This document shows positions 18,126 to 25,052 of a stretch of DNA of 64,000 bases, piece after piece (position 1 is the stretch's first letter; every line of letters starts with the position of its first letter). The notes under the pieces were generated by a model, which saw only the letters and a program-made list of their open reading frames with translations, had not been told where the DNA came from and did no database searches. The position numbers and the translations under genes were made by a program. This stretch comes from Geminisphaera colitermitum TAV2 (GTDB lineage Bacteria > Verrucomicrobiota > Verrucomicrobiia > Opitutales > Opitutaceae): positions 1-64,000 of the forward strand of contig NZ_ABEA03000174.1 in assembly GCF_000171235.2 (NCBI RefSeq). The letters are read 5' to 3'.

Positions 18126-18959
18126 ATGGGCGAAATCCACCAAGACCTTCGTGAAATTCGCCGCATAGGCACTGGCACCCGGGAATTTTTGATCCATCCG
18201 GAGCATTGTCCGGTGTTGCGACAGCATGAGGTGGCGTTGGCGGGGATTTCGCACGCATCGGCGGAATTCAGGTTTGTCCGGACGGTGAGGCCGGGGATGC
18301 CGCGCGGTCAGATTCTGGTTTGTTTTCGTGGGCGCGGACATGTGCTCGTGGACGGGGCATGGGTGGCGTGCGAGGCGGGGCACGCCTATGTGACTCCGCC
18401 GGGTGTGCTGCACGCGTATCAGGCGGAGGAGGGGTGGGAGGTGGGGTGGATTCTTTACAACGAGGGACACATGGGACAGGGGACGTCGCAGGTGCAGGAG
18501 CCGGTGCTGGTGGAACTTGATCCGCGTCCGTTGGAACATGCGTTATGGGGATTGCACCAGGAGATTTCCACGCACCGGGAACCGGCGATGTTGGATCATT
18601 GGGGAGAGATCGTGGTGAGTCTGGGCAACCGTATTCTTGAGCCGTGGCGGACGTCGCGGCTGTGGCGTTTGTGGCGCAAGGTGCAGGCTGATCTTGGGCA
18701 CGCGTGGTCGCTCGGCGAACTGGCGGCGTTGTCAGGACTGGGGGCGGAGCAGTTGCGCCGGGTGTGCGTGCGCGAAACAGGGGTAAGCCCGATGCAGCAG
18801 GTGACGCGGTTGCGGATGCAGCAGGCGGTGTCGCTCATCAGCGCGGGTTACAAGGTCGAGGCAGTGGCGCAGGCGGTGGGTTACGAAAACGCATTCGCGT
18901 TCTCCACGGCGTTCCGGCGTCATTTGGGTGCGCCGCCGTCGGCGTTTCGCGGCGAGTGA
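18126..18959 (+). CDS. AraC-family transcriptional regulator
   Basis: The 277-aa protein has an AraC-type cupin sensor (about 40-110: GRGHVLVDGAWVACEAGHAY) and a C-terminal double helix-turn-helix domain with LGELAALSGLGAEQLRRV and VEAVAQAVGYENAFAFSTAF. It is divergent from the GH2 gene with only 60 bp between start codons, the usual layout of a local sugar-responsive activator. The inducer is presumably the saccharide processed by the GH2 enzyme. Confidence 0.9.
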   Translation: MGEIHQDLREIRRIGTGTREFLIHPEHCPVLRQHEVALAGISHASAEFRFVRTVRPGMPRGQILVCFRGRGHVLVDGAWVACEAGHAYVTPPGVLHAYQAEEGWEVGWILYNEGHMGQGTSQVQEPVLVELDPRPLEHALWGLHQEISTHREPAMLDHWGEIVVSLGNRILEPWRTSRLWRLWRKVQADLGHAWSLGELAALSGLGAEQLRRVCVRETGVSPMQQVTRLRMQQAVSLISAGYKVEAVAQAVGYENAFAFSTAFRRHLGAPPSAFRGE

Positions 18960-18981
18960 GTGAATGTCGTGTCACATCTCT

Positions 18982-18995
18982 CCCCCCCCCCCCCC
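18982..18995. repeat. Poly-C tract (poly-G on the minus strand)
   Basis: Fourteen C residues 22 bases after the AraC stop codon. Read on the minus strand it is a G tract followed by AGAGA, a variant of the poly-G-then-A pattern seen across the window. Confidence 0.8.
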
Positions 18996-19007
18996 TCCTT
19001 AAAAGAA

Positions 19008-19030
19008 AACCTCCTGTCTAGCAGGAGGTT
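19008..19030 (-). terminator. Rho-independent terminator, original terminator of the tRNA-Cys gene
   Basis: A perfect 9-bp stem, AACCTCCTG paired with CAGGAGGTT around a 5-nt loop. On the minus strand it is followed by TTTTCTTTT. It directly adjoins the left attachment repeat, so before integration it lay just downstream of the minus-strand tRNA-Cys gene, which is now 22.9 kb away. Confidence 0.8.
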
Positions 19031-19064
19031 AAATTGGAGGCGCGAGCCGGAATCGAACCGGCGG
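19031..19064. repeat. Left attachment site (attL), tRNA-Cys 3' remnant
   Basis: 34 bp identical to 41900-41933. It contains the tRNA 3' end (CCA, acceptor strand and T-arm on the minus strand) without the rest of the gene, so it is the displaced fragment left by integration. Confidence 0.92.
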
Positions 19065-19156
19065 GGCGACATTTGAGGGGAAAATGTTCGCTGAATATGC
19101 ATATTTGAGAGGTAATTTGTCGCCTTCTCTTTTTCCGCCTGCTGCCGTTTGCTGCC

Positions 19157-20257
19157 ATGCCTGCTGACACCTCCATTTATAAACGAAAGGCCCGCCCCCA
19201 TTGGTATATCTCCTTTATCGATCCGATAACGGGCAAACGCAGACATCGTGCGACCCCCTTCCTCATCGAAGATCCTACCGGACACCGAAAGGCTTTTGAT
19301 TTGGCCGTCGAAAAATCCGTCGCGGCAAAACATCAGAGGGCGTTCGTCCGCGAAGAGGCTTGGGAAAATTGGGCGGAGCAATTCATCACAACTCACTACC
19401 TCCACAGAAAAACCCATGCCCGCCTCCTCAATGGTTGGAGACCTGTCTTTCGCTACCTCCACGAAAAAAACATCCGCATCCCGGCTTCCCTCTCCTATCA
19501 GAACGTTTGCGATTACGTGCCGTGGCGCACGGCTCAGGCGCGGCACTCCGGCGCTCCGATCCACCGCAACACCGCGCTCTTTGACGTGAAGGTGTTGGGT
19601 ATCGTGATGCGTGAAGCCGTGCGCCGTGGTTACGCTCAAGGCAACCCCTGCCACCGCACCGGACTGAAGCGCGCCCCGGCGAAGCAAAAGCCGGAAATGA
19701 CGGATGCAGAAATCGCCAAGATTCGCGCAACGTTGGCGGAGCGCGAAGGACATTTGCCGGTCTCGGATCGGTGGATGACGGTCTGCTTTGAGGTGGCGAT
19801 TCACCAAGGATGCAGGCTCACAGAAACCGCTGTCCCTATGGATGCCGTCGATCTGGTCAACGGCACCATTCGCTTTTCCGCCAAGGGCCGAGGGGATGGC
19901 GAGCGCAAGGTGTTTACCACGATGCTCCATCCCGGACTGAAACCGCTGATTGGTGAGTTGCAGGAGGCGGGGGCGAAACAGCTTTGCCAGTTGCCGAAAC
20001 TGGCGAGCAAAGAGTGGTGGCTGTTTTTTCGTGAGTTGAAGATGCCCCATCTGTGTTTCCATTGCACTCGTGTTACGGTTGTCACGCGACTGGCGCGGGC
20101 GGGTGTGCCGATTCAGCAGGCGATGCGGTTTGTGGGGCACGCTTCCGAAATCGTACACCGGATTTATCAGCGTTTGCAGGCTCCTGACCTGACGGCGGCG
20201 GTTGCGGCTCTTGGTTCTCTTTCGGCTTCGGTTTCCGATACTGGCGCGAAGGAATAA
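19157..20257 (+). CDS. Tyrosine recombinase (integrase)
   Basis: The 366-aa protein has an N-terminal core-binding domain (about 60-160) and a catalytic domain with the Arg of GCRLTE, the HxxR-type HCTR, the second His in VGHASE and the Tyr nucleophile in HRIYQRL. It catalyses site-specific recombination at the tRNA-Cys attachment site and lies 93 bp inside attL. GCTGCC motifs near 19141 and 19151, and again near 41839 and 41850 at the other end, could be arm-binding sites; this is a guess from sequence. Its 3' end overlaps an opposite-strand gene by 176 bp. Confidence 0.92.
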   Translation: MPADTSIYKRKARPHWYISFIDPITGKRRHRATPFLIEDPTGHRKAFDLAVEKSVAAKHQRAFVREEAWENWAEQFITTHYLHRKTHARLLNGWRPVFRYLHEKNIRIPASLSYQNVCDYVPWRTAQARHSGAPIHRNTALFDVKVLGIVMREAVRRGYAQGNPCHRTGLKRAPAKQKPEMTDAEIAKIRATLAEREGHLPVSDRWMTVCFEVAIHQGCRLTETAVPMDAVDLVNGTIRFSAKGRGDGERKVFTTMLHPGLKPLIGELQEAGAKQLCQLPKLASKEWWLFFRELKMPHLCFHCTRVTVVTRLARAGVPIQQAMRFVGHASEIVHRIYQRLQAPDLTAAVAALGSLSASVSDTGAKE

Positions 20258-20429
20258 AGTCGGGGTGGGCGAACATCCATTCCATCAAACGGCGGGCGGT
20301 GGAAAAACGTCCACAAAACGGCGTGTCCGCCTTGCCCCGTGCCGCCTTGCGAATCGCTTGTATCGTAAAACGTGATACGCCGATGGCGTCTGCCATTGCG
20401 GCGGCTGTTGAGAGTATTTTTTCTTGCAT
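20082..20429 (-). CDS. Small helix-turn-helix protein overlapping the integrase
   Basis: The 115-aa protein has an N-terminal helix-turn-helix (STAAAMADAIGVSRFTIQAI) and a disordered Pro/Glu/Lys-rich C-terminus. It follows the 175-aa gene by 3 bp in the same orientation and its 3' half is antisense to the integrase. It may be a recombination directionality factor or repressor. The N-terminus looks real; the C-terminus may be shaped by the integrase sequence opposite. Confidence 0.6.
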   Translation of the reverse strand: MQEKILSTAAAMADAIGVSRFTIQAIRKAARGKADTPFCGRFSTARRLMEWMFAHPDFIPSRQYRKPKPKENQEPQPPPSGQEPANADKSGVRFRKRAPQTASPAESAHPPAPVA

Positions 20430-20432
20430 GAT

Positions 20433-20960
20433 TTAGGCGGTGATGGGTTCCCGTTTGGCGGCGAGGCGGGCGCGGCGTTTTTCGGCCCGCTCCCATGCCT
20501 TCCATTGTTCGGCCAGCCATGTTGCAGGCAGGCGCTCAAGTATCACGTAGCGGGAGTGTTTTCCCTCGGTTGCTACGGTTTCCCACGTCCACTGCACAAA
20601 CCACTTATGCGTTTTGATCGTATCCGCTTTCTGTTTCGCGGAGGCAAACATGAAGGCGTCACGTGGACTATTGAACTCTCCGATGCCATAGAAAGTAAAA
20701 TCATCGGCGGCCTTGCAATGGACTCCAACGCTCCAGTGGTTCCGACCGCCAACGGCGTAGGGGTCTGCGAGGACGCCAAGTTTCGGATAGGCCTGCGCAG
20801 TGGGGATGGGGCCGCCTGCCAGATGATCGCTATAACGGACAGCTTCAAAGAGCGTTGGGAAATACTCCAAAACACCGCCAGTGACGGCGAATCTCGAATA
20901 CCAGCGTTCCCCCTTGGGACCAATGTCGGGATGGACTGCCTTATATTCAATTTTGCTCAT
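20433..20960 (-). CDS. Provirus hypothetical protein
   Basis: The 175-aa soluble protein is unrecognised. It has aromatic-rich segments (KGERWYSRFAVTGGVLEYFP, THKWFVQWTWETVATEG) and a basic C-terminal helix (AWERAEKRRARLAAKRE). Its ATG overlaps the stop of the upstream gene, so it is cotranslated in the early-type block next to the integrase. Confidence 0.6.
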   Translation of the reverse strand: MSKIEYKAVHPDIGPKGERWYSRFAVTGGVLEYFPTLFEAVRYSDHLAGGPIPTAQAYPKLGVLADPYAVGGRNHWSVGVHCKAADDFTFYGIGEFNSPRDAFMFASAKQKADTIKTHKWFVQWTWETVATEGKHSRYVILERLPATWLAEQWKAWERAEKRRARLAAKREPITA

Positions 20961-21247
20961 TTCACACCTCCCGTCTTCAGCGAGATTTCGAGGAGGTTGG
21001 TTTCCACGATATGGCGCATGCTCTTGAGTGAGCGGGCCGCTACGTCGATCAGGCCGATGTAAGCAGCGCGGTCTGCTGCCGCGATTTTTTCGATGTCGTT
21101 TTTTTCGCAGAGGATTCGGGATTCGAATCCCTCAAGATATAGGGCCAACTCGCGTAGAACGGTACTGCGACGCAGGCCGTTTTTCGCCGGGTCTATTTCG
21201 TCCAATGTCGGACGGGAGGGGAGGGGGGGGATTATCGGTGTGTTCAT
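20957..21247 (-). CDS. Provirus hypothetical protein
   Basis: A 96-aa protein from the ATG before NTPIIPPLPSRPTLDEIDPA; a longer frame to 21331 exists but its N-terminus is low-complexity. The rest is helical (STVLRELALYLEGFESRIL, IAAADRAAYIGLIDVAARSL). It overlaps the next gene by 4 bp. Function unknown. Confidence 0.55.
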   Translation of the reverse strand: MNTPIIPPLPSRPTLDEIDPAKNGLRRSTVLRELALYLEGFESRILCEKNDIEKIAAADRAAYIGLIDVAARSLKSMRHIVETNLLEISLKTGGVK

Positions 21248-21364
21248 TGTCTTTTGTCGGGTTGGTTTTGTCGGTATTGTAAGTTTGGATACTATCGGGA
21301 AACCGCCCTCGCGCCCGGCCAGCCCCGACAAAAGGACTGGTCGCGGGCGCGGGGCGGAAAGGGT

Positions 21365-21712
21365 TCATGCCGTGACGGGCGCGGGGGGCTCGTCGTGGGT
21401 TGTTTCGCTTTGGGAGGGGACAGACGGGGGCTTGGCCAATTGGTTTCTGCGTGTTTCCGCCGCGTCAGCTAACCTAGCGAAAAAGCGCATCCCCATATCG
21501 GATATTTCTAGCTGTTTTCGGGTGTCCTCTAATGCACCCTCAAGACGCGCCACTTCCTGTGTGAGACGTCCTTTTTCTTCGCCATGCAAACAGGCGAAGT
21601 GCAAAAGCAGTGAATATTCGGCATCTGCTATCTGTTTTAGGGCCAGCCCCTCTGTCGCTCCCAACGCGACCGCCCTCATATTATCGGACAGATCACAATC
21701 GTTAATGCACAT
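21365..21712 (-). CDS. Provirus hypothetical coiled-coil protein
   Basis: The 115-aa protein has a central coiled coil (EEKGRLTQEVARLEGALEDT and following) and a Pro-rich tail. It lies in the minus-strand block running toward the integrase. No family recognised. Confidence 0.5.
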   Translation of the reverse strand: MCINDCDLSDNMRAVALGATEGLALKQIADAEYSLLLHFACLHGEEKGRLTQEVARLEGALEDTRKQLEISDMGMRFFARLADAAETRRNQLAKPPSVPSQSETTHDEPPAPVTA

Positions 21713-21748
21713 GATTTTGTATTCGGTTGTTGGTTACAGATGAAAAAA

Positions 21749-22132
21749 TCAGGCCCCGGTGGCTGGTTGGGCCGTTTGCCCGTCACAGGAGCGCGACGGG
21801 GCCACCGGGGAAATTGGGTAAAGTTCGGTCTCGACGGGGCGGAATCCGGCCTTTCTCAACCGGCGATGAATGCCGAGGATTCCGGCACGCAAATACTTGA
21901 GGGGGATGCGCTCTCCCGCCGTGACGGTTATGCGCAAATCGTATTCTTCGCCTGTACCCATCGCGACTATCCCGCGCAATTTGCTGATCTGCTCCAACAG
22001 GCAGTGCGCGTGCGGATGAAGGGTGAATTCGGCTAACATGCTCGGCCTAACACCATAACGTCGAAGGCGGGCGCGGTCGGACGCTTGTGCGCGTGTTCCG
22101 GTGCGGGGGGAGGTCTTGTTTTTTTGGCCCAT
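21749..22132 (-). CDS. Provirus hypothetical protein
   Basis: The 127-aa protein has a basic N-terminus (MGQKNKTSPRTGTRAQASDR) followed by RLRRYGVRPSMLAEFTLHPH and a globular remainder. It is divergent from the ribbon-helix-helix-like gene at 22219, across an 86-bp intergenic region holding the palindrome GCTTAAGC at 22151-22158. A regulatory role is possible from that position only. Confidence 0.5.
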   Translation of the reverse strand: MGQKNKTSPRTGTRAQASDRARLRRYGVRPSMLAEFTLHPHAHCLLEQISKLRGIVAMGTGEEYDLRITVTAGERIPLKYLRAGILGIHRRLRKAGFRPVETELYPISPVAPSRSCDGQTAQPATGA

Positions 22133-22218
22133 GCATTAGATTCTTTAGTTGCTTAAGCATCTGCGTCAAGTGCGCGTTTTGTGAGGACAACTGAAACCTG
22201 TTGCGTCAAATGCCAATT

Positions 22219-22539
22219 ATGGGCCGTAAAACACGCAATGCTGACACATTAGGAATCCACCTGCCAGATGCACATACCCAGATTATCGCCGATCGCGCTG
22301 CCGCGTTGGGAATGACCAAAAGCAAATTTGGGGCTGGAATCATCGCTCGCTGGATTGCTGAAGGATGCCCTGCGATCAGTGAGCCAGATCGTTTGATGCA
22401 ACTGGCAAAAGAATCCGCTGTTACCCTACCAGTCGAACCAAAAAAAAATCCCGCAGCCAACGCAACTTCCCCTGCCTCTGTGGGAACGCCTCTTCTGGCC
22501 TCAACGGCCGGAAAGCAACTGAACATTAAAAACAAATGA
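22219..22539 (+). CDS. Small DNA-binding-type protein (ribbon-helix-helix-like)
   Basis: A 106-aa protein from the ATG of MGRKTRNADTLGIHLPD; an in-frame TTG at 22201 and ATG at 22210 are alternatives. The LGIHLPDAHTQIIADRAAAL stretch followed by GMTKSKFGAGIIARWIAEG has the strand-helix-helix pattern of Arc/MetJ-like regulators. It is one of only three plus-strand genes in the provirus and overlaps the next gene by ATGA. It could be a lysogeny regulator or part of an accessory module. Confidence 0.55.
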   Translation: MGRKTRNADTLGIHLPDAHTQIIADRAAALGMTKSKFGAGIIARWIAEGCPAISEPDRLMQLAKESAVTLPVEPKKNPAANATSPASVGTPLLASTAGKQLNIKNK

Positions 22540-22898
22540 TACTCCCCCTGCTTTCGCTTTTTGGTCCCCGCACCGCAACTTTCGATGTCACTCTCGGCTT
22601 TGTGTCCCTCATCACATGGGGGCTTGCATTATCTGGTTGGGTTTTAGCCCAGATAGGACGGATGAATGCAGCGCGTAAGGATATGGAAAAAGAACGAGAA
22701 CGTTTGGCTCAGGAAATTGCTAAACTGGAACGGTATAGAGACACCATCGAAAAGCTCAAAAGGGACATGGTATTCCAAAGACTTGTTACATGGCTAGAGA
22801 TGCCAAAGGTTGGTTCTACTCAATGGAAAGCATCATTCGGTAACAAAGATCAAGGCACCGTGCAAAACGAGCTATTAGCTGAATATGAACGCCCGTGA
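22536..22898 (+). CDS. Small membrane protein with coiled coil
   Basis: The 120-aa protein has one membrane helix (about 17-40, TLGFVSLITWGLALSGWVL) followed by a charged coiled coil (about 45-80, KDMEKERERLAQEIAKLERY) and a short C-terminal domain. It is cotranslated with the ribbon-helix-helix-like gene. The stretch looks AT-richer than its surroundings, suggesting a later cargo pair; exclusion of other phages is one possible role, unproven. Confidence 0.55.
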   Translation: MILPLLSLFGPRTATFDVTLGFVSLITWGLALSGWVLAQIGRMNAARKDMEKERERLAQEIAKLERYRDTIEKLKRDMVFQRLVTWLEMPKVGSTQWKASFGNKDQGTVQNELLAEYERP

Positions 22899-23003
22899 CC
22901 AGCCGGTGCCCGGTCACGATCAAGCGGTCACGATGCCGTTGCCGTGACTGACCAGGCACGCGGCTCCCGCGGCAAGTCACGCCGGGCGGCTGCAGCCGCC
23001 CGG
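22895..23003. repeat. GTGAC/GTCAC site cluster with 22-bp palindrome (partial copy of the array at 34682)
   Basis: Sites occur at 22895 (GTGAC), 22913 and 22927 (GTCAC), 22944 (GTGAC) and 22976 (GTCAC). The spacing GTGAC-N13-GTCAC-N9-GTCAC is the same as at 34756-34792, and a 14-bp stretch CCGTGACTGACCAG (22942-22955) recurs at 34739-34752. A perfect 22-bp palindrome with core GGCTGCAGCC follows at 22982-23003. This 325-bp gap (22899-23223) holds no gene; origin or operator function is inferred. Confidence 0.7.
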
Positions 23004-23168
23004 CGCGCCTCGATGTCGGGGCCGGGAGCGGATTGACAATCCGAGCGGAATGGGTTCCCCCTCGTGTTCGCCACCGGAGGGATCAGGTAACGTTCCGGAC
23101 GTAAGCGGATCGGGGTTCAATAGCATGAATCAGCAATTACGCGCCTGACCGGTGGCTTTTTCATGCAC

Positions 23169-23196
23169 AAAAAAAAGCCCGCCATGTCAGGCGGGC
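23169..23196 (-). terminator. Rho-independent terminator of the long minus-strand operon
   Basis: Stem GCCCGCC/GGCGGGC with a 6-nt loop. On the minus strand it is followed by eight T. It lies 28 bp after the PIN gene stop, closing the provirus structural operon. Confidence 0.88.
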
Positions 23197-23223
23197 CGGG
23201 AGAGGGCAGGGGAGGGGAGCGCG

Positions 23224-23649
23224 TCAGCTTACTGGCGGCATGATTGACGGCACGGCTTTGCCGTCTTTGCGCCGATAAACGATGAAATCCGAGTCTATGG
23301 TAATGAGTTTGGCTCGGGGATAGCGTTCCGAGAGGACAACCAGAGTGGCATCCCCAAGGTCCATCTGGGAGTATTTGGCGAGCAATTCAGCGATGCGGGC
23401 AGGGGCTTCCGCCACCACAGGAAACACTTTCAGAAATCCGCATTCAACCATATGCATCAAGCCTTGGAGGGCGGGCCTTCCGTGCCGGAGGTGGTATGCG
23501 GCTTCGGCCAATACTGTTTCGGTTATGCCAAAATCGTCCGTCAATGCATTTAGGACTCCGTTGGCCCAAGCGTTTTTAGCATCCCTGTTGTTCAGGCGGG
23601 CCACCAAAGGTCCGGCATCCAGCAAGTATCTAATTTCCAAAGCCTTCAC
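23224..23649 (-). CDS. PIN-domain protein (VapC-like ribonuclease)
   Basis: The 141-aa protein starts with GTG and overlaps the preceding gene by 20 bp. PIN signatures are LLDAGPLVARLN near the N-terminus, an acidic TETVLAEAAYH, MDLGDATLVVLSERYP and ITIDSDF near the C-terminus, giving the acidic residues that bind the metal. Such proteins are toxin RNases or housekeeping nucleases. Position at the end of the virion operon suggests a toxin-antitoxin or anti-competitor cargo. The partner would be the preceding gene product. Confidence 0.8.
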   Translation of the reverse strand: MKALEIRYLLDAGPLVARLNNRDAKNAWANGVLNALTDDFGITETVLAEAAYHLRHGRPALQGLMHMVECGFLKVFPVVAEAPARIAELLAKYSQMDLGDATLVVLSERYPRAKLITIDSDFIVYRRKDGKAVPSIMPPVS

Positions 23650-23887
23650 GTGAGGAAAGATTCGTTTCAGGCAGGTTTACGGAATACTTTTGCGCTAATT
23701 CACCAAAAGTTCCTCGTTTCGTTTTTTTTGTGACCGAGTGATGTTTTATCACTCGACGCACATTCTTTTTGACAGTGGCAGTGCTCATATTCGCAGACTG
23801 TGTGCGGGGACGGCGGGTTGTCCAGCCTGCGACTGCGACCACCCCGGCAAATCCGGCGAGGGCGGCGAAGATATGAGCGGGCTTCAT
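23630..23887 (-). CDS. Small protein: membrane segment joined to an antitoxin-like tail
   Basis: The 85-aa protein overlaps the upstream stop by ATGA. Residues 1-25 form a membrane helix. Residues 34-85 are basic then polar (VKKNVRRVIKHHSVTKKTKR, SSREGFGN) and look like a short antitoxin for the PIN protein. An internal ATG at about 23788 would yield only that tail. Whether one or two products are made cannot be decided from sequence. Confidence 0.5.
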   Translation of the reverse strand: MKPAHIFAALAGFAGVVAVAGWTTRRPRTQSANMSTATVKKNVRRVIKHHSVTKKTKRGTFGELAQKYSVNLPETNLSSREGFGN

Positions 23888-24192
23888 TTTTTGCGTTTTA
23901 TCAGAGCATAGACGGCTCCAATGGCAAACAGCGCGCCGCCTCCGACCGCAAAGTATCGCCCTGCGGGGCGGATTAGCTGGTTTAGCTTAGGGTTCACAGG
24001 TTGTCCCTTCCCGTCATACTTTATCCCCTGTGCTCTGATCAGGTAGAGCACGCCACAACTCAGGATGCTGAAAACGAAAGCGGCCAGCCATGACATGGCT
24101 CCCCCGCTGATTTTTCGCAACGCGACGGCTGGCACAGTGATTGCCGCCAGAATTACCCCTCCCCAAGCAATGAAAAATGATGGTCCGAACAT
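23884..24192 (-). CDS. Provirus integral membrane protein
   Basis: A 102-aa protein from the ATG of MFGPSFFIAWGGVILAAI; an upstream extension reads as low-complexity antisense of the basic gene. Three hydrophobic segments (about 5-25, 32-52, 80-97) and a C-terminal KRKK. Probably a virion-membrane or holin-like protein. Confidence 0.55.
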   Translation of the reverse strand: MFGPSFFIAWGGVILAAITVPAVALRKISGGAMSWLAAFVFSILSCGVLYLIRAQGIKYDGKGQPVNPKLNQLIRPAGRYFAVGGGALFAIGAVYALIKRKK

Positions 24193-24223
24193 GATGTTTT
24201 GCGGTGGTGGTGGTGACGGTGAA

Positions 24224-24412
24224 TTATCGACGGGCGCGGGAGACCTTGCGGCCTGCGAGGGTGTAAACGTTGCCGCGCTTGCGACGGGCGCGTTTCTTCG
24301 CGGTGGCGTAGCCACCAGCGCGTCCAACAATGGCGGCGGCGCGTTTGCGTGTGGCCGGTTTAGCGAGGGGAATGCGGCGTTTCGTTTTCTTGGCTTTGGT
24401 GCGTTTTTTCAT
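24224..24412 (-). CDS. Very basic small protein (possible DNA-condensing)
   Basis: The 62-aa protein is nearly half Lys/Arg, starting MKKRTKAKKTKRRIPLAKPA and ending RKVSRARR. It resembles small protamine-like core proteins that neutralise packaged DNA, though homology to any one family is not claimed. It overlaps the 3' end of the upstream membrane-protein gene by 53 bp in another frame. Confidence 0.55.
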   Translation of the reverse strand: MKKRTKAKKTKRRIPLAKPATRKRAAAIVGRAGGYATAKKRARRKRGNVYTLAGRKVSRARR

Positions 24413-24605
24413 GGCGGGAAATTGGGAAGTGAGGGAGTGGGGAGTGCATGGCCTCGCGTCTCCATTTCCACAGGAGATAGGCGATGCCTAGCAGCCCACC
24501 GATGGCGGCAATGACGCCGTTGAGGTGGTCGAGCGTGATGCTTGCCAGCACGGGCACGGCAGCGGCGATGTAGTCGGCAAGTTTGATGCGGAGGAGCGCG
24601 AGCAT
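24360..24605 (-). CDS. Provirus small membrane protein
   Basis: The 81-aa protein has hydrophobic helices at about 11-24 and 31-46 (VIAAIGGLLGIAYLLWKW) followed by a polar tail that overlaps the basic protein gene in another frame. Its start is 2 bp downstream of the previous stop. Possible virion-membrane or holin protein. Confidence 0.5.
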   Translation of the reverse strand: MLALLRIKLADYIAAAVPVLASITLDHLNGVIAAIGGLLGIAYLLWKWRREAMHSPLPHFPISRHEKTHQSQENETPHSPR

Positions 24606-24607
24606 GG

Positions 24608-25027
24608 TTACTTGGCTTTCTTTTTCGGTGTTGGTGCCGGTGCCGGTGTCGGGAGGTAAGGGCGAATCAGCACGAACACGTAAGCAACGATGGCTCCGCC
24701 GATCACCCAGCGAAGCCAGACGGGGATGCTGCCGAGAATGCCCTTCCCAACGGTGTCGATTGCCGTGTTGATGCGGCCGGGGAGTTCCTCAATGGACTCA
24801 GCAATTGCGGAGGGGACGCGTTCTGCCATCGTGACCGTCAGGTCCGTGCCGGTCACAACGTTGTCGAAGATGGCCTCTGTTTGGGCGGCAGCCTCTGTAT
24901 CGGTGAGCAGGCCGTCCGCTTGTTGACGCTCCACGATTCCCGCCATTCGCGCTGCGTTATTTTCCTGCGCTTGGAGCGCATCTGTGGTCCCTGTGGCCCA
25001 GCCGACTATCTTTGTCCACAATGTCAT
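24608..25027 (-). CDS. Provirus membrane protein with Pro/Lys tail
   Basis: The 139-aa protein has a soluble N-terminal region, one membrane helix near 105-125 (WLRWVIGGAIVAYVFVLI) and a C-terminal Pro-Ala-Pro-then-KKKAK tail. The tail style recurs in the 30706-31800 product. Likely membrane-associated virion component. Confidence 0.55.
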   Translation of the reverse strand: MTLWTKIVGWATGTTDALQAQENNAARMAGIVERQQADGLLTDTEAAAQTEAIFDNVVTGTDLTVTMAERVPSAIAESIEELPGRINTAIDTVGKGILGSIPVWLRWVIGGAIVAYVFVLIRPYLPTPAPAPTPKKKAK

Positions 25028-25052
25028 TATGTTAGTCTCCTTTATTTCGTGG

